The notes beneath the pieces were generated by a model, which was given only the letters and a program-made list of their open reading frames with translations, did no database searches and was not told where the DNA came from. DNA of 57,760 bases from a virus, in the IMG/VR virus record IMGVR_UViG_3300006793_000033, positions 1-57,760 of that record. One strand, 5' to 3'. Below are positions 34,698 through 43,636 of the stretch, in pieces. The position numbers and the translations under genes were made by a program. Each line of letters begins with the position of its first letter. Position 1 is the stretch's first letter.

Positions 34698-35126
34698 ATG
34701 AGCAGACTACGCGACATGCATGATCTCAAGTGGAGTTCCAGTGGGGACTTTGTTCTTGACGAAAACGAACTAGACCTGAAGGATACGCGGGATGAGAACT
34801 ACCGTGGAGCCATTCAAAGAATTCAGACCCGTCTGCAAAGCTCAAAAGGGGACTGGCGAGCTAGCCCTCAAACTGGCGCCAATCTGAAGACATACGCTGG
34901 GCTACCAAACACTCCGACAACTGGAGCAGAGGTTCAGAACGCTATTGTAAACGAACTGATGAGAGGTAGTTTGTTGAGACCGCAGGAAGTCCAGGTCGAT
35001 GTTTTCCCTCTCTCCGAGAGCGCAATGGCAACACTCGTCCGCATCTCTCCGCTGGGCCAGCGCGAAACCATCACCCTGATCAATAGCTACGACCTAGCCG
35101 ATAACAAGATCAGCCCGAGGAACTAA
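34698..35126 (+). CDS. Baseplate wedge protein, gp25/W-like
   Basis: 142 residues with AAGGAG before the ATG. It has the gp25 pattern: an N-terminal DLKWSSSGDFVLDENELDL, then GAIQRIQTRLQSSKGDWRAS (helix followed by an acidic/polar turn), PTTGAEVQNAIVNELMR and a final strand pair (VQVDVFPLSESAMATLVRIS). gp25 homologues are the small lysozyme-like wedge subunits that join hub and sheath start in all contractile machines. Its neighbour downstream is J-like, the usual partner, and the genes overlap by one base. Confidence 0.75.
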   Translation: MSRLRDMHDLKWSSSGDFVLDENELDLKDTRDENYRGAIQRIQTRLQSSKGDWRASPQTGANLKTYAGLPNTPTTGAEVQNAIVNELMRGSLLRPQEVQVDVFPLSESAMATLVRISPLGQRETITLINSYDLADNKISPRN

Positions 35127-36349
35127 TGCCAATTACTCCAGAAAGAAAGAACTCGTTGCTAATTGCTCGTGACTTTCGCAGTCAGTTTACAAGTCGAACC
35201 GGCATCACTGACTTCGATACTGATTCGAAGTCAGATGCACTTATCCAAGTGTTCCTTGACCAGGTGATCGACGCCCGCAATGAAGCTATTGGGGCGTTCT
35301 ATGGGAATCAAATCTCTAACGCTACTGGTGAGCAACTAGATATTATCGGACAAGACATGGGTCTACCTCGACTGGCCGAAACATTTGCTGAGGGTCACAG
35401 ATCAGATCAGAACCTTGCCTTCTATGTTAGTTCTGGGAATTTTGGTGACCTCAATGGTGCAGCCGACATTCTTGTACCTGCGGGGACCCGCATTTACTCT
35501 GACGCGAACGAGAACGAACTTGGTGCCGAAATTAGTTACTTGACCACACAGGACGTTACTCTACCCGCTAGCAGTACAGTTCAATTCTTTGGGGCCCGCT
35601 GTAAAGCCAGCGGGCCTATTGGGAATGTTGGCTCATCAGTTATGCGCAACCACAACTTCACAAACTATGTTGCTGGCACCGGACTTCGGGCCATTAACTT
35701 CTATAGTCTTTTGAACGGCAGGGCACAAGAAAGTGACAGGAACTATCGCTTCAGACTTAGCCGCCGCTATGACACCCTATCTACCTCCAACCACACCAGA
35801 CTACATCTCAGAGCACTGCGAGTTCCTGGCGTCTTGGACACCAGGATCTTCAGCGGTTTCTTTGGAATTGGAACCGTAGCTGTGGTAGTGCTTGGTGCGG
35901 AGAACCAAAGTAATCCTGCCCTCGTTAGGGCAGTGCAAGCTCGCATGCTTGATCTGTCAGGGCCGGGCATGGACATTTCTGTGACAGCAGCAACAGCAGT
36001 CTACTTTGACTTGGAGATGGAAGTGAAAACGCTTCGAACGCTCTCGGGCGGAGAGAAGCGACAAGTGGAAGCAACAATGAAGCGTGCGTTGAGAAACCAC
36101 TTCAGAAGTGCAGGAATTGCATCATCAATCTCCCTCCTACAAGCTGCGAAAGAAGTCCAAAGCTACACTCAAGGTTCAGTAAGACTTGTATCTCTCGGCA
36201 AGCCTGCTGAGATTTTCAAGACAGTATATATCCGGCGCGGTCCATCTGGTGGTATTGCCACAGAGCGAGATTTGCTAGAGAACGGCTCATACGCTTTGGA
36301 TCGAGATGAATTCGCTGATCTTGGTACCTTTAGCGTAACGTACCTTTGA
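35126..36349 (+). CDS. Baseplate J-like wedge protein
   Basis: 407 residues, TAATG overlap with the gp25-like gene. Diagnostic features: DFDTDSKSDALIQVFLDQV near the N-terminus, QLDIIGQDMGLPRL, LVPAGTRIYSDANENE, then ESDRNYRFRLSRRYDTLSTS followed by RALRVPGVLDTRIF. This is the Baseplate_J / Mu gp47 / T4 gp6 pattern (core, then a 'DxxYRxRL' hinge, then a C-terminal ring domain). J-like proteins dimerise to form the wedge that opens on contraction. Length is typical. Confidence 0.85.
   Translation: MPITPERKNSLLIARDFRSQFTSRTGITDFDTDSKSDALIQVFLDQVIDARNEAIGAFYGNQISNATGEQLDIIGQDMGLPRLAETFAEGHRSDQNLAFYVSSGNFGDLNGAADILVPAGTRIYSDANENELGAEISYLTTQDVTLPASSTVQFFGARCKASGPIGNVGSSVMRNHNFTNYVAGTGLRAINFYSLLNGRAQESDRNYRFRLSRRYDTLSTSNHTRLHLRALRVPGVLDTRIFSGFFGIGTVAVVVLGAENQSNPALVRAVQARMLDLSGPGMDISVTAATAVYFDLEMEVKTLRTLSGGEKRQVEATMKRALRNHFRSAGIASSISLLQAAKEVQSYTQGSVRLVSLGKPAEIFKTVYIRRGPSGGIATERDLLENGSYALDRDEFADLGTFSVTYL
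35208..35234. repeat. Perfect inverted repeat, 10-bp arms
   Basis: Arms CTGACTTCGA (35208-35217) and TCGAAGTCAG (35225-35234), 7-nt loop, in the J-like gene. Confidence 0.88.
35593..35616. repeat. Perfect inverted repeat, 9-bp GC-rich arms
   Basis: Arms GGCCCGCTG (35593-35601) and CAGCGGGCC (35608-35616), 6-nt loop, in the J-like gene. Confidence 0.85.
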
Positions 36350-36356
36350 GATTCAT

Positions 36357-37952
36357 ATGTCTTTCCGTACACAACGACTAGCAAACGCTTTCCCTCTCTG
36401 GTCTAAGATCCGAAGGGATGAAAGCTCATTCGGTCATCGCCTACTAGATACTTTCGCCGAAGTAACGGCAGAGCAGACCGTTACCGCGCGTAAACTTGCT
36501 GATGACCCTCACCTGTTGAAACCCTATCTAGGGGTGGGTTGCTTGTGGAGCGTCTATCTAGACGAAGACGATGTTTTTCAAAAGGCCGACACTGCTGCAG
36601 GTACGTTTACATATATCTACCCTGACGTAGTCGGTACTCTAGATGCCGTTGATTATACATTGGTGCGCTATGAAGATCTTATCACTCTTCTTAATGCTAC
36701 ACCTGCGCGCATTGCGCAGGTGGATTCCCAAGCGTATTCCTCTTTCACTGTTTGGGATAGTTCGACCCCTTACGCATACGGGTCACTTCCAAGGCCCGAG
36801 CGTTTGTATATCGATGTTACCGATACGACTTTCTTCTCTAGAAAGTCTAACGTCAACGATAGAGAGTATAGTGGCAGGCACGTAATCCAGGTTGTCGGTA
36901 CTGATGAGAACGACATTGCTATTAGGGAGTATGTTCGCATCCCTGACGAAGGAGTGTACTCGACGCGCAACATCTACAAGACCGTAACGGAAGTCATTAC
37001 CGAGGGTTTTGACGGCAATGTATTGATCGAGTGGTTTCCAAACGCACAAAGCTTTGAGCCAGATCCATACAGAACAGCAATTTTTGATGACTTTGAGGGC
37101 CAGCTCAGGCTTTCACTATCTACCCAGGTAGTTGGAGGTCCTACGTATTCTTACGTAGAGTACTCGTCACCTCGCCTTAAGCTCGGTGAGCAATACCGAA
37201 GAACCGGGATTGAGCTCACGAGCAACGTTGAGACCCTGGCAGAAGTAGTTCTTTTGAACTCTTCAGGTAACCCGTACACAGCAGTTGATTTGGCGATCAA
37301 TCACCAGACGTCCAAGATGTATGTCTTGGATAGTCAGGGCAACGTGCACGTTTACGACCATGAGCTCTCTTCGTTCTCGGTGTTTGACTCCACCGATACT
37401 GAGACAGACAGCACGTACATTGAGCTGGTTCCTCTTCGTCATCGAGCAAAATTCGGAGATACCGAATACCTTTATACTCACTTCGCGCGCTTGCGCCAAA
37501 GTATCAATAAGATTGAGATTAAGCGTCGCGACCCTGCAGGAAATATTGAGTACTTGCAGTTGGACAAAAGCACCTGGGGTGCGGCTCAAGCATACATTGC
37601 TGCCGCCAATCCCAGCGCTGCCCTGCCTGAAAGCAGTTGGCAGGACTTTAGATTTGCCACTGAGTACAACCAACTAGGACAGTGGGAGTACACGCTTACG
37701 ACTGTCAGCACGGTTGATACGACGGTATACGTCACGGCTGTTCTTGTAGGAAGTATGACGGCGGATGTGTCACTCTCAACAGCTGTGGTCTCTCCAACTG
37801 CAGTAGGGTTCAGTAAAGAAGGATATCTTGGCGTAACCCAGGGTAGTGAGGTAAAATACTTTGAAGAGTTTGTAGACGGGTGGACAGCCGACACTCGTAC
37901 TGATCGCATCCTTATGCGATCTAACTATGACTCACTAGAGGTTACTTACTGA
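36357..37952 (+). CDS. Baseplate / outer wedge structural protein
   Basis: 531 residues, seven bases after the J-like stop, with only a poor ribosome site (GAG six bases before the ATG). An N-terminal helical segment (RLANAFPLWSKIRRDESSFG, LLDTFAEVTAEQTVTARKLA) is followed by a long beta-rich body of repeated strand-turn units with many Tyr, Thr and Asp. No enzymatic motif. In contractile phages the gene after J usually encodes an I/gp7-like wedge or a fibre-attachment protein, and this one fits by place, helical N-terminus and size. I cannot name a family. Confidence 0.5.
   Translation: MSFRTQRLANAFPLWSKIRRDESSFGHRLLDTFAEVTAEQTVTARKLADDPHLLKPYLGVGCLWSVYLDEDDVFQKADTAAGTFTYIYPDVVGTLDAVDYTLVRYEDLITLLNATPARIAQVDSQAYSSFTVWDSSTPYAYGSLPRPERLYIDVTDTTFFSRKSNVNDREYSGRHVIQVVGTDENDIAIREYVRIPDEGVYSTRNIYKTVTEVITEGFDGNVLIEWFPNAQSFEPDPYRTAIFDDFEGQLRLSLSTQVVGGPTYSYVEYSSPRLKLGEQYRRTGIELTSNVETLAEVVLLNSSGNPYTAVDLAINHQTSKMYVLDSQGNVHVYDHELSSFSVFDSTDTETDSTYIELVPLRHRAKFGDTEYLYTHFARLRQSINKIEIKRRDPAGNIEYLQLDKSTWGAAQAYIAAANPSAALPESSWQDFRFATEYNQLGQWEYTLTTVSTVDTTVYVTAVLVGSMTADVSLSTAVVSPTAVGFSKEGYLGVTQGSEVKYFEEFVDGWTADTRTDRILMRSNYDSLEVTY
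36700..36722. repeat. Perfect inverted repeat, 9-bp arms
   Basis: Arms CACCTGCGC (36700-36708) and GCGCAGGTG (36714-36722), 5-nt loop, in the outer wedge gene. Confidence 0.85.
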
Positions 37953-38833
37953 TGGGTACATATGTCCCCGACAGAACTGCCCTACCCGTTGGGCTTGATG
38001 AAGCTGGGCTGCGTCTCGGCCTGCAGCGACTTCCGGAAGAGTCGCTGCATAAATATCGTCAGCGTTTGCTGCACGAGGCTCGCGACCCTGCCAACCCAAG
38101 TCAAACTAGTTATATCCGTGGCGTGGGCAGAAAGATTGGCGCTCTGGATATCCCAGTGTTTGACATTGAACTTGTACTCGACTCTAATGATGCGCCTCTT
38201 GCCTCAAGACCCTTTCTTGAAGTTACCAGCACGCATCTAAGAGCCTACTATGACTACGACAGCAAACTTTATGACGTTGAGGTCTTCTTTGAAGATCGTG
38301 CCGACGGATGGTGGCTAGAAGATGTTCTAGCTGCTTTCGCTGCCAGTACGTATTTTACCGCTACTGCTCTGGCTGATTACAGTCAGTATCTGCGTAGCAG
38401 AAACCTTCGCTTTGGCAACACAGGGCGACACAGGGCGACAACTCAGCTATTTCCTAGTTACCAGAATCGCCTTCCGGATTCTAATCTTGTGGAAATCTTG
38501 TTTGAGAATCGCAACATCTTCTCCAATGAAGTCGATAGCATCAGCCTGGTAGTTGCCGACGGGGATTTCTTTGTCGACTACAACGCAGGCCAGGTTTTTT
38601 CTCATGCCGTTGCGCAGGGTACATGTAGTTACACCTACGCTGAATTTCCCTACAGAATTCACTGGCAGTCAGTCAGTGTTGTACCTCTTGACGACCCTGA
38701 CCTTAAGTACAGGCACAAGGACGAACTAGTATCAGATGACTCAGGTGAGCTAGAGCGCGCCCGCCTATCTCCTGAAGGAGCTAGTGTATACAACCGTGTA
38801 CTGGCAGTACACCCGCTTGGGTGGGGTGAATGA
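37952..38833 (+). CDS. Baseplate-associated structural protein
   Basis: 293 residues, overlapping the previous stop by one base. The N-terminus has RLPEESLHKYRQRLLHEARD followed by IRGVGRKIG, a 'PEES..xY..RLL ... I.R.lG' arrangement seen in baseplate or fibre-attachment proteins. The remainder is beta-rich with two strand clusters (DSKLYDVEVFFEDRADGWW; DSISLVVADGDFFVDYNAG). It contains a 10-bp tandem duplication read in two frames (38421-38440). Position before the large appendage genes suggests a link between wedge and appendages. Confidence 0.5.
   Translation: MGTYVPDRTALPVGLDEAGLRLGLQRLPEESLHKYRQRLLHEARDPANPSQTSYIRGVGRKIGALDIPVFDIELVLDSNDAPLASRPFLEVTSTHLRAYYDYDSKLYDVEVFFEDRADGWWLEDVLAAFAASTYFTATALADYSQYLRSRNLRFGNTGRHRATTQLFPSYQNRLPDSNLVEILFENRNIFSNEVDSISLVVADGDFFVDYNAGQVFSHAVAQGTCSYTYAEFPYRIHWQSVSVVPLDDPDLKYRHKDELVSDDSGELERARLSPEGASVYNRVLAVHPLGWGE
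38022..38049. repeat. Perfect inverted repeat, 10-bp arms
   Basis: Arms TGCAGCGACT (38022-38031) and AGTCGCTGCA (38040-38049); the 8-nt loop can pair partly with itself. Baseplate-associated gene, 70 bases after its start. Confidence 0.88.
38421..38440 (+). repeat. 10-bp perfect tandem duplication, not a multiple of three
   Basis: CAGGGCGACA occurs twice in a row within an open frame, so the two copies encode different residues (within NTGRHRATT). Confidence 0.9.
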
Positions 38834-41292
38834 TGGAATACAAGAGTATTGTCCTAGAGGTCACCAACTACGTTGAGCCCACAGATAAGTATGTGCCGCT
38901 GACAGGCGTCCACTCTGTTGAGACGGATATCGATGGTTGGCAGTGGGACCGCCGACGTATGCCGGGGGCTTCTCTTGGTGTGTCTAGGTACCTTACGTAC
39001 TTGGGAGGCCATGAAGTTGGCCTGCTGGACGGCACCCAGCTTGCTGACTGGCAGAGCGGAGTGCTGGACGGAATTGAGTACCACGACGTAGTCAACGCTC
39101 GTGTAGGCGACGCCCTGACTTGGACGCCGCGGTTCTCTACCGGCTCCTTCAGTGTTTACTGGGATCCTCGAACCTTGTACTCAGACCACTCTTTCTCTGC
39201 AGTAGCTACTCATGTAGATGGTGACGTCAGAACTTCTTTGGAACTAAGAGCTGATGCTGTACACGACAGCATCAGCGCCAAGATCTTCTGTCGTCTCGAC
39301 AATTACGAGATCATGGCTATCCGAGACATCCAGCTTGTTTCCGAATTCACTGGAGTGCTTGAAGATCAAGCTCGCGTCTCTCCTGGCGTACTACCTGATG
39401 TAGACTGGAGTTTGGTTGAAACTCGTAAGTCCGAAATGGCAATCGATGGCAACACCTTGGTGTTCAACCAGCTTTTCGTTATTCGACGCGGAGTAGACTC
39501 TCTCGATCCAGTTATCATCGCAGATAGCTGGGAGAACCTGGGCAAGGGCCTCGCGAATGGGCGCTCGCTGTTCTCTAAGTACTTTCCATTCAGGTCTGGT
39601 TCTGTTCGACTTGTCTCCATCGATGCTCTTGGTGTCGTCACAGAATGGACAGAGAAGACTAATCTCAACTTCAGCACTGCTGGAGACAATCACTTCTCTG
39701 TCAATTACGACCTGGGTGTAATCCAGACTGGTGGCTACCAGGCTCCGAATCTTGTCTTGACCGAAGCTTTGTTTCTGTCTGACACTGAGGTGTCAGTGGT
39801 GATTTCCAGCGACATGGATTCATACCCAGAGCAAGGTATCATCCAGATTGGTTCGGAACAGATTTACTATCTGGCTAAGACAAGGAAGGCATTCATCGAC
39901 TGCATTCGTGGCTACAACGGCACGAATGTTGCCGAGCATGCGGTCAGTACGTTGGTTGAGGATGTTCAACACGGAGCTGCCTCAACTGACACTTGGTACT
40001 GCAAGTACGATGCTGTTCCACGAGTAGATTACGAAGTCACAGACTACGCTTTGCGTTCAGCGAACTATAGCGCCTGGCTTGATGTGCGAGCGCTTGTGAA
40101 CGTCAAGGCTAACAACATCGTACAGATCGTCAGTCAGGATGCAAATCTTGCTGAAATCGTACTGTCTACTGATAGCGAAATTATTGGTGGCAATTTGTAC
40201 GGCCCCGTGTTCTTCGGCACAGACACCAGCAAGCTTACTGCCACTGCGTATGACAGTGCCGGAAATCCTGTAGAGGACATCCGGCTTACCACCTACATTA
40301 AGAACGGGCCTGGTTTCCTGAACGGAACCCTGGCATCGTACTCAGCTGACAGCAACTCCTTGGGCAAGACCAATTGCTTCTTTAGCGCTCCCTATACTCA
40401 GGAGAGCTTGGATATGGATGTGGTCAAAGTCGAGCACGTGGGCGCCGACACCCACATGACTGTCAACTTTGATACCGCTGTCGTTCCTGCGGAAATCTGG
40501 GTGTTCCAAATTCTCAAGCACGACCCGACACTGGGAACGGTTGGTGACGCCGCTACGGCGTTTGCTAGCGGCTCTGCTGGAGAACCATACGGCCTAGGCT
40601 ACATTGATGTCTGGACCAGGACCGTCGAAGACTATGATGGTGGCGTACTCCGATTGCAAGACAGCTTTGGCGTCTTGCGCAACTTTGGTATCCGTCAGGC
40701 AGTCAGACAAGTAGACGGAAACGATGAGCCCTACACTCGTTTCTATCTTGACACCGCAGTGAATGCTGGATGGGTTGGATCAAGCAATCCAGTCTGGCTT
40801 TTCCAGTCGGGAGCTGTCGAGTGGGACCCTGCGCTTGCTCGGGGTGCCAGGGTGATTCTATATGAATGGAGCGACTCTGTTTCGCATCCTATTACCAAGG
40901 CTGCTGGTGCCTGGACACCGCTTCACCCTAATGAAGTGGTGGGCGATGTGCTTGTCTTCAAAGACAGGCAACTCGCCATCCCTGATGCTGTGGACGCTAC
41001 AAACAATCTGGGAGCCTACGTTGTAGTAGCTCCGTCTGAGAGCAGGTTCGGCGCTTATGGCCGCGACCCCTTCACTGGGAATCTCATTACATCCAATGAC
41101 ATCAGGCTGCGTTTGCAGCTACCGAACAGTCTCATTGGGGTGGATAGTTCAGGAACTCTTCCAATCCCTTATGGATGGACTTTCATCACAGAAGAGTTTA
41201 ATATTGGTGCAGGACTTGGTGGCGCCAACTTCATCACGATCAACCCAGCGGCTACTGGGGTCAATCAATTTAGTCTTACAGGAGTCATCTAA
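38830..41292 (+). CDS. Large appendage protein with Ig-like domain
   Basis: 820 residues, ATGATG start overlapping the previous stop (either Met is possible). Almost entirely beta-rich. Around residues 465-500, TATAYDSAGNPVEDIRLTTY has the Big_1/invasin-like Ig pattern (x-A-x-D-x-x-G-N-P-V). A segment near 340-380 (QGIIQIGSEQIYYL, IRGYNGTNVAEH) resembles hub/fibre spacer motifs found in several phage tail proteins. No membrane or catalytic motif. It opens the block of appendage genes (38830-55200) and may be a tail-fibre base or baseplate periphery protein. Confidence 0.5.
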   Translation: MMEYKSIVLEVTNYVEPTDKYVPLTGVHSVETDIDGWQWDRRRMPGASLGVSRYLTYLGGHEVGLLDGTQLADWQSGVLDGIEYHDVVNARVGDALTWTPRFSTGSFSVYWDPRTLYSDHSFSAVATHVDGDVRTSLELRADAVHDSISAKIFCRLDNYEIMAIRDIQLVSEFTGVLEDQARVSPGVLPDVDWSLVETRKSEMAIDGNTLVFNQLFVIRRGVDSLDPVIIADSWENLGKGLANGRSLFSKYFPFRSGSVRLVSIDALGVVTEWTEKTNLNFSTAGDNHFSVNYDLGVIQTGGYQAPNLVLTEALFLSDTEVSVVISSDMDSYPEQGIIQIGSEQIYYLAKTRKAFIDCIRGYNGTNVAEHAVSTLVEDVQHGAASTDTWYCKYDAVPRVDYEVTDYALRSANYSAWLDVRALVNVKANNIVQIVSQDANLAEIVLSTDSEIIGGNLYGPVFFGTDTSKLTATAYDSAGNPVEDIRLTTYIKNGPGFLNGTLASYSADSNSLGKTNCFFSAPYTQESLDMDVVKVEHVGADTHMTVNFDTAVVPAEIWVFQILKHDPTLGTVGDAATAFASGSAGEPYGLGYIDVWTRTVEDYDGGVLRLQDSFGVLRNFGIRQAVRQVDGNDEPYTRFYLDTAVNAGWVGSSNPVWLFQSGAVEWDPALARGARVILYEWSDSVSHPITKAAGAWTPLHPNEVVGDVLVFKDRQLAIPDAVDATNNLGAYVVVAPSESRFGAYGRDPFTGNLITSNDIRLRLQLPNSLIGVDSSGTLPIPYGWTFITEEFNIGAGLGGANFITINPAATGVNQFSLTGVI
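39250..39276. repeat. Perfect inverted repeat, 11-bp arms
   Basis: Arms GCTGATGCTGT (39250-39260) and ACAGCATCAGC (39266-39276), 5-nt loop, in the Ig-containing appendage gene. Confidence 0.9.
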
Positions 41293-43628
41293 TGGCTGAC
41301 AAGCTACAGCAAGGCATCTCTGTGCTCACCAGCTTTACTGCTGGTGAAACACCTACCGCAGAAAAGCTATCGTCTATTACTGCGCAGCTACGAAGAGCTG
41401 CTGAGCAACTAGAGAGGGCGGTCGGTGACATTCACGACCAGAGCTATCCGTACAGCACTCTTACTACAGCTCGCCTGTCGCTAGCTTGGGGTAGGTCAGC
41501 AGCTGATACCCCAGTCTCTGGGGCTGCCACCAGGGCGTTGGACATTGCAAATATCGCAAGGCTAATTGGTCCTGCATCTAACTTGAATCCAGAAGTTATC
41601 GATGGGACTCGAACTGTTACTGAAGCTGTTCCTGCTAGTGTAAATGAATTTTCGCTTAAGTATCCGCCCAGCAGCACAGCGAGTATTTCTTTTACCAAGA
41701 ATGGTGCCGCCGAAGCGTTCTACGACTCTGTTTCAAGCCCAACGGGGCTTGATGCTGAAGGCGACTACTACGTAGATGCTGTGGGCTCGGTATGGTGTGT
41801 AAAGGCTACTGATAGCACTGACCCTGGCGAAGTGACCTACACCATCGACCCAGACGAGTGGATGGGGGGCCCCAACTATCTCGGTGCGCGCTTCAATGTA
41901 ATTCCAGACCCGAACCAAATGTCCGGCAGCGGGTCTGGCTGTACGATTGGCATCTTGGACGCGAACGGCCGTAGACCTGTTACTTGCCCAACTGTTTCAC
42001 ATGCACAGCTGGACGATGACATGAACACCAGTGTGCTAAGTGCGTCTGATGCCAATTACGGCCAGCAACTTAAACTGCCTTTGATTCTCACTGAGAACTA
42101 CTCTGTAGGAGAAGTTATTCCTGCCGGGTTCTTGTTGCTCAAGAACTGGACTACTGGTGAGGTCTACTCTAGCGCTGAGTATCTCTACAATGGGGAAACC
42201 AGTGTGCTGATTGGAATCGTAGACATTACTACCGAAGTTGATCGCGGCGATAAATTCGTGCTGATTACTGTTGGTACTGACCTCACTACATCTATCTATG
42301 ACCTTCAAAGAAAGATGGCTCATACTCATGATCGTAGCTTCGGTGAGCCTCTTGTGGACCTGAGTGGCGTTGGTGGTTTCACGGCTGGTCCATGGGGCTC
42401 GAAGGGCTCTTTCACAAAGTCTAATGTGAAAGGCAACTTTGCGCCTCAGTACCTACACAGATACGGGTACGCGAGTGGCGAAGGCGAGTGGAACGACAAG
42501 AACGTAATGCGTGGAGACCTCGTAGTAGGCGAAGGCGTCACCACGCCGGGTACGTACCTGAGTGCCTCAGGTGTATTGCCGACAACAACCACATACAAGC
42601 TAGCTTTCGGCCACCCAGACAATGCTTGGGTGCGCTTGAACAACTCTGGCACTCTAAGGATCAGGAACTCTCTTTCTGGTGGGAACCTGGACGTTTACTC
42701 TGATCAAGTCAATCTGCTTGGAGACTCTACCGTAGTCTCCAAGGTTGCCAATAACAGTCTTGGTGGTAGCGACGGTTGGTTTCAGGTAGGAGGCAAAGGC
42801 TACAGTTTCAAGTACAGTGACAGTACTGCTGCAGCTGGCGTCAACGTAAATGACAGCACTACTCGTCAGTTTTACATTGAGACCGATAGTGTTTCTGGGT
42901 ATACCGGTGCATGTGCGACTCAATTCAAGGAGGTCAATCCTAGCGCCAAGGGGGTAATGGAGCTTTGGTGGAATGAGATTCCTGACGATTCCTTCTCCTT
43001 CTTGCGTTTCAGAGGGAATGCTGCTTCTCCTGACATTTACGGTTCGATCCGAGGGACGGATCTCAGTACAGATGAAGTCTTTTATAGTCGGCACAGCGCC
43101 AACTATGATTACTGTGATGAAGTTGGAGGAGCGGGCGCGGTTACGGCTCAGGCTGCAGGCCATGTGAAGTACGTATCTGGTGGAGCCGACTACGGCGAGT
43201 GGCTGAGAGCTGGTGATGTTGCCGAATGGGACCCCTACTTTGAGCGAATCGAAAGGAAGTCTACTCACCTTGGACTTCCTGAAGGTTTGGTCGTGTACGT
43301 ACGTGAAGGGCAGTTTTACGCTACTGGTCCCGGGACTCCCATGGTTATCACCAACAGAGCCATTGTGGTAGGTAACGAACGTCCTGATGTTGGACCAACT
43401 AATGAATGCGAAATTCTCTCCTTCATCGGTCAGATTCCAGTTATGTGCTATGGTGCTGTTGCTGACGGGGACTTGCTGATCCCTAACCCAGAAGAGCCTA
43501 ATACATTGATTGCTGTACCTGCTGACGAAATTACCTTTGCGCAGTACAGACAGGCTGTTGGTACCGCCTGGGGTAGCACAGACCACGAGGGCTTGAAGAA
43601 GGTTCAGTGCGCTATCGGCAAGAAGTGA
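41292..43628 (+). CDS. Tail fibre-like protein with probable autoproteolytic chaperone domain
   Basis: 778 residues, overlapping the previous stop by one base. The N-terminus has helices suited to trimer assembly (LSSITAQLRRAAEQLERAVG). The middle (about 380-630) is fibre-like, with repeated short strands and turns rich in Ser, Gly, Asn and Thr. The C-terminal region from about residue 629 begins GGADYGEWLRAGD and continues LGLPEGLVVYVREGQFYA, MVITNRAIVVGNERPD and SFIGQIPVMCYGAVADGDLL. This matches the pattern of Peptidase_G2-type intramolecular chaperone domains (ADYAEW ..., 'vG.....y..iGqiPV..G.V..GD'), which fold a fibre trimer and then cut themselves off. Call is by motif order only. Confidence 0.55.
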   Translation: MADKLQQGISVLTSFTAGETPTAEKLSSITAQLRRAAEQLERAVGDIHDQSYPYSTLTTARLSLAWGRSAADTPVSGAATRALDIANIARLIGPASNLNPEVIDGTRTVTEAVPASVNEFSLKYPPSSTASISFTKNGAAEAFYDSVSSPTGLDAEGDYYVDAVGSVWCVKATDSTDPGEVTYTIDPDEWMGGPNYLGARFNVIPDPNQMSGSGSGCTIGILDANGRRPVTCPTVSHAQLDDDMNTSVLSASDANYGQQLKLPLILTENYSVGEVIPAGFLLLKNWTTGEVYSSAEYLYNGETSVLIGIVDITTEVDRGDKFVLITVGTDLTTSIYDLQRKMAHTHDRSFGEPLVDLSGVGGFTAGPWGSKGSFTKSNVKGNFAPQYLHRYGYASGEGEWNDKNVMRGDLVVGEGVTTPGTYLSASGVLPTTTTYKLAFGHPDNAWVRLNNSGTLRIRNSLSGGNLDVYSDQVNLLGDSTVVSKVANNSLGGSDGWFQVGGKGYSFKYSDSTAAAGVNVNDSTTRQFYIETDSVSGYTGACATQFKEVNPSAKGVMELWWNEIPDDSFSFLRFRGNAASPDIYGSIRGTDLSTDEVFYSRHSANYDYCDEVGGAGAVTAQAAGHVKYVSGGADYGEWLRAGDVAEWDPYFERIERKSTHLGLPEGLVVYVREGQFYATGPGTPMVITNRAIVVGNERPDVGPTNECEILSFIGQIPVMCYGAVADGDLLIPNPEEPNTLIAVPADEITFAQYRQAVGTAWGSTDHEGLKKVQCAIGKK
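41487..41523 (+). other. Two mutually exclusive hairpins early in the fibre gene
   Basis: TGGGGTA (41487-41493) pairs with TACCCCA (41507-41513), with an inner TCAGC/GCTGA pair and a bulged GG. Alternatively CCCCAG (41509-41514) pairs with CTGGGG (41518-41523). Both use 41509-41513, so only one can form at a time. It lies about 200 bases into the gene. Confidence 0.5.
41904..41938. repeat. Perfect inverted repeat, 9-bp arms, long loop
   Basis: Arms CCAGACCCG (41904-41912) and CGGGTCTGG (41930-41938), 17-nt loop, in the fibre-like gene. Confidence 0.65.
42717..42743. repeat. Perfect inverted repeat, 10-bp arms
   Basis: Arms CTTGGAGACT (42717-42726) and AGTCTCCAAG (42734-42743), 7-nt loop, in the fibre-like gene. 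Confidence 0.88.
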
Positions 43629-43636
43629 GGTGAGAC

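Noticed and set aside
42654-43586. Long minus-strand open frame (310 codons)
   Set aside because: It is antisense to the fibre-like gene, has no ribosome site, and its sequence is without recognisable domains, while the plus-strand protein has clear motifs.
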